A stretch of DNA of 64,000 nucleotides from Christensenellaceae bacterium. Lineage in GTDB: Bacteria; Bacillota; Clostridia; Christensenellales; Aristaeellaceae. Below are positions 59,695-64,000 of this stretch, piece by piece. A program made the position numbers and the translations under genes. The stretch spans positions 28,877 through 92,876 of the forward strand of contig JAHHSO010000004.1 in the NCBI GenBank assembly GCA_020025205.1, written 5' to 3'. Every line of letters starts with the position of its first letter. The first letter of the stretch is position 1. The notes under the pieces were generated by a model. The model did no database searches. It worked only from the letters and a program-made list of their open reading frames with translations, and was not told where the DNA came from.

Positions 59695-60941
59695 GGATCG
59701 GCTGTCTCAAACTCCTGTGTGCTGCGCACGAAGAGCGTTCTTCCCCGGCGGACCGAACGCAGCACCCGTGCCCTCATGCAAATGGCCTCGTAGGCATCGC
59801 CCGCATCAAGGACCAAGAAGCTGGCCGGTTTTCCGACCGCAATGCCATATGCCTCATCCGGCACATGCAGCGCCTTCGCGCCGTTGATGGTGATCAGATC
59901 CAGCGCATGCCAGATTCTTTCTTCCTCGGTGAGCTGGCAGGCATTCAGGCCGATGTCCAGAATGTGCATCAGGTTGCCGGAGCCGAGCGGGTACCACGGG
60001 TCGAGGATGGAATCCTGCCCGAAGCAGACGTTCTGTCCGCCATCCATCAGTTCCTGAACCCTGGTGATGCCGCGGCGTCTTGAAGAGGTATCGCCCCTAC
60101 CCTGCAGATGCAGGTTTTCCGCCGGGCAGACAACGAAGTTGATCTGCGCCTTTTTCAATACATCCAGCAGATGGAAGAAGTAGCTAGGTGCGTAAGATCC
60201 CATCGCACAAGTGTGGCTCGCGCTGACGCGCGGGCCATTTTTCTTATCAATGGCCTCCTTCGCCATATCCTCTACAAATCTGGAGAGAGGATCATCGATC
60301 TCGTCACAGTGAATATCGATCAGGCGGTTGTACTTTTCCGCCAGTTCAAATGCCTTTTTCACGGATTCGCGGCCCATCTCGCGGCTGTTTTCGCAGTGCG
60401 GAATGGCACCTACGGCTTCCGCGCCCATCTTGAGCGCTTCTTCCACCAGCTCCGCGCCGCCTGGGTAGGACATCATGCCCTCCTGCGGGAACGCCACCAG
60501 CTGAATGTCCATGTACGGCTTAGCTTCCTTTTGTATCTCCTGCATAGCCCGAAACCCGCGTAGCTCAGGGTCTGTCACGTCCACATGGGTGCGGACAACC
60601 TGAACGCCGCTTTTGATCTGCTGGCGGATGGCGCGTCTTGCGTTTTCCTTGAGTGTTTCAACCGGGATAAAAGCTTTCATCTTGGACCAGTTTTCAATGC
60701 CCGAAAACAAGGTCCCCTGGGGCTTCAGCCCGCGCTTGGGGTCACGGCTGAAAACGTAGTCCAAATGGATATGAGGCTCTATGAACGGTGCCGTCACGAG
60801 CTTTGCTTCCAAATCCACCACTTCGCTTGCAGGATACTTTTCTCGGTCGATCTTTTCTCCTACTTCGACAAAGTGCTGATCTTCGACGGAAAATTCTATC
60901 CGGCAGCCCTCCGCATCTCTACCATTTTCATAAATAACCAT
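59679..60941 (-). CDS. Cytosine/creatinine deaminase-like amidohydrolase (CodA family)
   Basis: 420 residues. All CodA-type metal blocks are present: EPHIHLDYVFS (His57, His59), IDIHCDEIDDPLSRFVEDM, SHTCAMGSYAP, and FGQDSILDPWYPLGSGNLMHILDIG. In E. coli cytosine deaminase the last block reads GHDDVFDPWYPLG; here the second Asp, which contacts the base, is Ser, so cytosine itself may not be the substrate. CodA relatives also deaminate creatinine and isocytosine. The stop overlaps the pucR stop by 16 bases. The promoter region is shared with the divergent creatininase. Confidence 0.88.
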   Translation of the reverse strand: MVIYENGRDAEGCRIEFSVEDQHFVEVGEKIDREKYPASEVVDLEAKLVTAPFIEPHIHLDYVFSRDPKRGLKPQGTLFSGIENWSKMKAFIPVETLKENARRAIRQQIKSGVQVVRTHVDVTDPELRGFRAMQEIQKEAKPYMDIQLVAFPQEGMMSYPGGAELVEEALKMGAEAVGAIPHCENSREMGRESVKKAFELAEKYNRLIDIHCDEIDDPLSRFVEDMAKEAIDKKNGPRVSASHTCAMGSYAPSYFFHLLDVLKKAQINFVVCPAENLHLQGRGDTSSRRRGITRVQELMDGGQNVCFGQDSILDPWYPLGSGNLMHILDIGLNACQLTEEERIWHALDLITINGAKALHVPDEAYGIAVGKPASFLVLDAGDAYEAICMRARVLRSVRRGRTLFVRSTQEFETADPYIIS

Positions 60942-61012
60942 CGAGTATTTTGTCCTTTCGTTTCAATCCATCTCGTATGCCTGTATGATATCGCACAATT
61001 TTCCTTACGTCA

Positions 61013-61029
61013 TTGTGTTGCAAGCACAA
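61013..61029. promoter_or_regulatory. TTGTG-N7-CACAA inverted repeat in the amidohydrolase/creatininase intergenic region
   Basis: Arms TTGTG and CACAA around TTGCAAG. It shares the TTGCA/CACAA words with the direct repeats at 61107-61131, so one regulator could bind both. Confidence 0.45.
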
Positions 61030-61060
61030 CATTTGACTAAAATTTTCGTTTTTCTTATAG

Positions 61061-61089
61061 TTTACACGTCATTTCGTCTCTGTTACAAT
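61061..61089 (+). promoter_or_regulatory. Predicted promoter of the creatininase-transketolase operon
   Basis: TTTACA and TACAAT are spaced by 17 bases. Confidence 0.75.
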
Positions 61090-61106
61090 ATTCTATAAGG
61101 TGCAGT

Positions 61107-61131
61107 TTGCACAATCATCGTTGCACAATCA
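61107..61131 (+). repeat. Tandem direct repeat TTGCACAATCA (14-base period)
   Basis: The 11-base word occurs at 61107-61117 and 61121-61131, 18 bases past the -10 of the creatininase promoter. A repressor at these positions would block early transcription. Confidence 0.6.
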
Positions 61132-61157
61132 GATATTTTCTATTAGGAGGCACTTCT

Positions 61158-61916
61158 ATGAACTGTAAAAAAATGGTCCAGATAACTTGGCAGGAATATG
61201 ATGCCCAGAAGGACCGTGTGTTGATCCTTCCCGCTGGCTCGATTGAACAGCACGGCCCGCATCTGCCGCTCTGTGTGGACACCGTGATCGCAGAACGCTT
61301 TGCCGAACTGCTGGCAGAAGAGACCGGCGCAGTGGTTGCCCCTGTTCTTTCCTATGGATATAAGTCCAAGCCCTGCAGCGGCGGCGGCCCGCTCTTTCCC
61401 GGCACCATCGACCTGAACGGCATAACGCTGCAAAACCTTTTGATCGATCTGCTGACCGAGTTTGCCGCGGACGGCTACAACAAAATCTTCATCATGAATG
61501 CGCACTTTGAAAACGAAGCCTTTATAGAGGAAGCGATGGATCTGGTTTCCCGCCGCGTCGGCCCATCCGTGCACATGCTCCTGTCTAACTGGTGGGACCC
61601 GATCCCCGAAGGCCTGATCGATCAGCTCTTCGACGTTGTTCCGTTTCCCGGCTGGGCGCTGGAGCACGCGGCGGTGACCGAAACCTCCCTGATGATGTAC
61701 TTTGCGCCGGAGCTTGTGCGGGTGGATAAGATTTCCAATATTCCGCCACTCACCCCGCCCAACTACGCCGAATACCCCGTGCCCAAGGATCTGATTCCCG
61801 AAAGCGGCACGCTGGCCAGCGCCTATTCCTCGACCGCCGAAAAGGGCAAGCTGATCGTGGATACCGTCGTCCCGCTGCTCAAGGACATGATGCTCCGCGT
61901 CTTCGGCTCTCTCTGA
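61158..61916 (+). CDS. Creatininase (creatinine amidohydrolase) family protein, close to true creatininase
   Basis: 252 residues. Metal ligands sit in GSIEQHGPHLPLCVDT (Glu, His, Asp) and NAHFENE (His, Glu). Beyond the family core it keeps features I recall from Pseudomonas creatininase: SGGGPLFPGTIDLNG, the two tryptophans of the substrate pocket (SNWWDP and PGWALEH), ETSLMMYFAPELV, and PESGTLASAYSSTAEKGKLI. One pocket Asp after the second Trp is Ala here. Creatininase converts creatinine to creatine; other family members open other lactam rings. TAGGAGG precedes the ATG. Confidence 0.82.
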   Translation: MNCKKMVQITWQEYDAQKDRVLILPAGSIEQHGPHLPLCVDTVIAERFAELLAEETGAVVAPVLSYGYKSKPCSGGGPLFPGTIDLNGITLQNLLIDLLTEFAADGYNKIFIMNAHFENEAFIEEAMDLVSRRVGPSVHMLLSNWWDPIPEGLIDQLFDVVPFPGWALEHAAVTETSLMMYFAPELVRVDKISNIPPLTPPNYAEYPVPKDLIPESGTLASAYSSTAEKGKLIVDTVVPLLKDMMLRVFGSL

Positions 61917-61969
61917 TCTCCGAACCCCTTTCCCCTCTTTTTTCCTGAATGAATAAGGAGCTTACTGCC

Positions 61970-62821
61970 ATGACAAACGAAGAACAACGTCGTCTTTCCA
62001 TCGCGGCCTGCAAGATCCGCATGGGTGTCATCGAATCGACGCATGGTGCGAAGGCGGGTCATCCGGGCGGAAGCCTCTCTGCCGCGGATCTATTTGCCTA
62101 TTTGTATAACAAGGAAATGCGCCTTGATCCCGCCAACCCCAAGTGGGCGGACAGGGACCGCTTCGTCCTTTCCAAGGGCCACACCGCGCCGGGCATGTAC
62201 AGCGCGCTGGCTTACCGCGGATTCTTCCCGGTGGAGGATCTGGTGACGCTGCGCCACATCGACAGCTATCTCCAGGGCCATCCGAATATGAACACCGTGC
62301 CGGGTGTGGATATGTCCACCGGCAGCCTCGGCCAAGGCGTTTCCGTGGCCGCGGGCATGGCGAAAGCCGCCAAGTACATGGCCAAAAACGACATCCGCAT
62401 CTACACCATGCTGGGTGACGGCGAGATCGAAGAGGGCGAAGTGTGGGAGGCGTTCATGTTCGCGGCCCACTACCATCTGGATAACTTCTGCGCCATCATC
62501 GACCTTAACGGCCTGCAGATTGACGGCGCCACCAAGGACGTCATGAACAGCGAGCCCGTGCCGGAGAAGATGAAGGCGTTCGGCTTCAACGTAGTGGAGA
62601 TCGACGGCCATAACTTCGATGAGATGGAGGCGGCGTTTGCCTCCTTCCATGCCTGCCAGGATCAGCCCACTGTGATTCTGATGAAGACGACCAAGGGCAA
62701 GGGCGTCAGCTTCATGGAGGACAAGGTGGACTGGCACGGCAAAGCGCCCAACGACGAGCAGTACGAAATTGCTATGGGCGAGCTGCGTGCCCAGATGAAC
62801 GAACTGGAGGCTGCAAAATGA
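61970..62821 (+). CDS. Transketolase, N-terminal (thiamine pyrophosphate-binding) subunit
   Basis: 283 residues. THGAKAGHPGGSLSAADLFAYLY, SKGHTAPGMYSALAYRGFFP, GSLGQGVSVAAGMAKAAKYM and the TPP motif LGDGEIEEGEVWEAFMFAAHYHLDNFCAIIDLNGLQ are all present. It is one half of a split transketolase, exchanging two-carbon units between pentose and hexose phosphates. AAGGAG precedes the chosen ATG. Codon use is visibly GC-richer than the rest of the window. Confidence 0.95.
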   Translation: MTNEEQRRLSIAACKIRMGVIESTHGAKAGHPGGSLSAADLFAYLYNKEMRLDPANPKWADRDRFVLSKGHTAPGMYSALAYRGFFPVEDLVTLRHIDSYLQGHPNMNTVPGVDMSTGSLGQGVSVAAGMAKAAKYMAKNDIRIYTMLGDGEIEEGEVWEAFMFAAHYHLDNFCAIIDLNGLQIDGATKDVMNSEPVPEKMKAFGFNVVEIDGHNFDEMEAAFASFHACQDQPTVILMKTTKGKGVSFMEDKVDWHGKAPNDEQYEIAMGELRAQMNELEAAK

Positions 62822-63759
62822 GTGAAATGAAGAAGATTGCAACCCGTGAGAGCTACGGCAACGCGCTGGTTGAACTGGGACGTGAACACGAGGATCTGGT
62901 TGTGCTCGATGCGGACCTGGCGGCGGCCACCAAGACCGGTATTTTCCGCAAGGCTTTCCCGGAGCGCCACTTTGACTGCGGCATTGCCGAGTGCAACATG
63001 GTTGCGGCGGCGGCCGGCATGGCCACGATGGGCCTGGTGCCGTTTGCATCCAGCTTTGCCATGTTTGCGGCGGGCCGCGCCTTCGAGCAGATCCGCAACT
63101 CCATCGGCTACCCGCACCTGAACGTGAAGATCGGCGCGACCCACGGCGGCATTTCCGTCGGCGAGGACGGCGCCAGCCACCAGTGCTGCGAGGACTTCGC
63201 GCTCATGCGCTCCATCCCCGGCATGGTCGTGCTCTGCCCGTCCGATGGCGTGGAAGCGCGCGCCGCTGTGAAGGCCGCCTACGCCTACGAAGGACCGGTC
63301 TACCTGCGCTTTGGCCGTCTGGCTCTGCCGGTCTTCCACGAGGAGGAGAACTTCCACTTCGAAATCGGCAAGGGCGAGCAGCTCACCGAGGGCAGCGACA
63401 TCGCCATCATCGCCACCGGCCTGATGGTCAGCGAGGCCCTCAAGGCAGCGGAAGCCCTGAAGGTGGAGGGCATTGCGGCCCGCGTCATCAATCTCTGCAC
63501 CATCAAGCCCCTTGACGAGGAGATCGTCCTCAAGGCAGCGTGCGAGTGCGGCAAGGTCATCACCTGTGAAGAGCACAGCGTCATCGGCGGTCTGGGCGAG
63601 GCGATCTGCACCCTGCTTAGCGAGAAGTGCCCGACGATGGTTCGCCGCATCGGCGTCAACGACGAGTTCGGCCACTCCGGCCCGGCTTGGGATCTGCTCA
63701 AGCAGTTCGGCCTGTGCGCAGAGTATATCGTAGAGACTGCGAAAGACATGTTGGCCTGA
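62818..63759 (+). CDS. Transketolase, C-terminal subunit
   Basis: 313 residues. The pyrimidine-binding domain has RESYGNALVELGREHEDLVVLDADLAAATKTGIFRKAFPERHFDCGIAECNMVAAAAGMATMGLVPFASSFAMFAAGRAFEQIRNSI and HGGISVGEDGASHQCCEDFALMRSIPGMVVLCP. A transketolase C-terminal domain follows. The ATG overlaps the N-subunit stop by four bases, so the halves are made together. It ends this operon. Confidence 0.95.
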   Translation: MSEMKKIATRESYGNALVELGREHEDLVVLDADLAAATKTGIFRKAFPERHFDCGIAECNMVAAAAGMATMGLVPFASSFAMFAAGRAFEQIRNSIGYPHLNVKIGATHGGISVGEDGASHQCCEDFALMRSIPGMVVLCPSDGVEARAAVKAAYAYEGPVYLRFGRLALPVFHEEENFHFEIGKGEQLTEGSDIAIIATGLMVSEALKAAEALKVEGIAARVINLCTIKPLDEEIVLKAACECGKVITCEEHSVIGGLGEAICTLLSEKCPTMVRRIGVNDEFGHSGPAWDLLKQFGLCAEYIVETAKDMLA

Positions 63760-63956
63760 TTCTGTCAACAGAAAGTATTAGGAGCCGCTTGTATTTCCTC
63801 ACCAATTTTCTCTGGTGCAAACCCTTTTTTAAGACTCTTTCCGCATCATCATATTCTTCAGAGAACCCCTGCCCCGGCTGTCCAGTCAAGGCCAACCGAT
63901 GGGCTGGGTTTTTGATATCCGGAAAAGACGCACCTCCCCCGTTTCTCTCCGGGTTT

Positions 63957-63979
63957 CCAAAGGGGCCGCAGCCCCTTGG
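63957..63979. other. GC-rich hairpin near the window end
   Basis: AGGGGC and GCCCCT with flanking CCAA/TTGG form a short hairpin with a CGCA loop. No T-run follows, so it is not a standard terminator. The 240 bases from 63760 hold no gene I can support; a minus-strand frame there reads like random GC-rich sequence. Confidence 0.4.
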
Positions 63980-64000
63980 CACACTGACCTTGCCTGCAAG

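Noticed and set aside
63698..63982. 94-codon minus-strand frame at the window end
   Set aside because: Overlaps the transketolase end and a hairpin; GC-rich random composition.

Overview
The window reads as chromosomal DNA of a Gram-positive-type anaerobe, most likely class Clostridia (Bacillota). The evidence is strong GGAGG ribosome sites, some TTG and GTG starts, TAXI-type TRAP and BMP-type ABC transporters, DUF3793 plus flavodoxin, a flavin reductase-rubredoxin fusion under a PerR-like repressor, clade-II PurL, a split transketolase, TraX and HAAS/DUF4097 genes. Base composition is moderate (about half G+C by eye). Several secreted binding proteins have plain signal peptides without a lipobox Cys. 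I cannot name the genus; a Christensenellales-like gut lineage is a guess. No CRISPR array, intact insertion sequence, prophage or rRNA gene was seen.

Layout. 1-12.3 kb: housekeeping and transport genes (YdcF-like, two HAD phosphatases, radA, a degenerate metallophosphoesterase, a TAXI TRAP transporter, a peptidoglycan-binding protein, phosphoglucomutase, oligoendopeptidase F). 12.5-17.3 kb: a small membrane protein, a ferredoxin-like protein and two large unknown secreted proteins. 17.4-20.3 kb: the ylxM-ffh-rpsP-khpA-rimM operon, without trmD and rplS. 20.4-25.2 kb: purL divergent from a traX-like gene, with a shared PurBox-like motif in both promoters. 25.3-33.3 kb: a probable metal/iron-responsive region. 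DUF3793 plus flavodoxin, and an ABC-exporter pair plus ygbA and ybaN, carry three 16-bp sites of the form GTTAG-N6-CTAAC. Between them lie a MerR regulator, a YitT-like protein and a mobA relic. 33.5-39.9 kb: MBOAT plus SGNH acylation pair, then acpP-accD-accA-fabH-fabD. 39.9-44.3 kb: yhbY, obgE, rpsF-ssb-rpsR and a nucleotide-sugar dehydrogenase. 44.7-49.4 kb: PadR/HAAS/DUF4097 module, ccdA-tlpA thiol module, and the PerR/rubredoxin operon. 49.5-50.1 kb: tRNA-Ala(CGC) flanked by two 5'-half copies of itself.

50.1-63.8 kb is the most interesting block. A minus-strand operon encodes an ADP-ribosylglycohydrolase-like enzyme, a complete BMP-type nucleoside ABC importer, an AllA-like cupin, a PfkB sugar kinase and a transaldolase. 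It is divergent from a PucR-type regulator. Next come a cytosine/creatinine-deaminase-like amidohydrolase, and divergently a creatininase and both halves of transketolase. Together they suggest import of a ribosylated or cyclic N-heterocycle, cleavage, ring opening, and entry of the sugar into the pentose phosphate pathway. The real substrate is not readable from sequence; creatinine and nucleosides are the two candidates.
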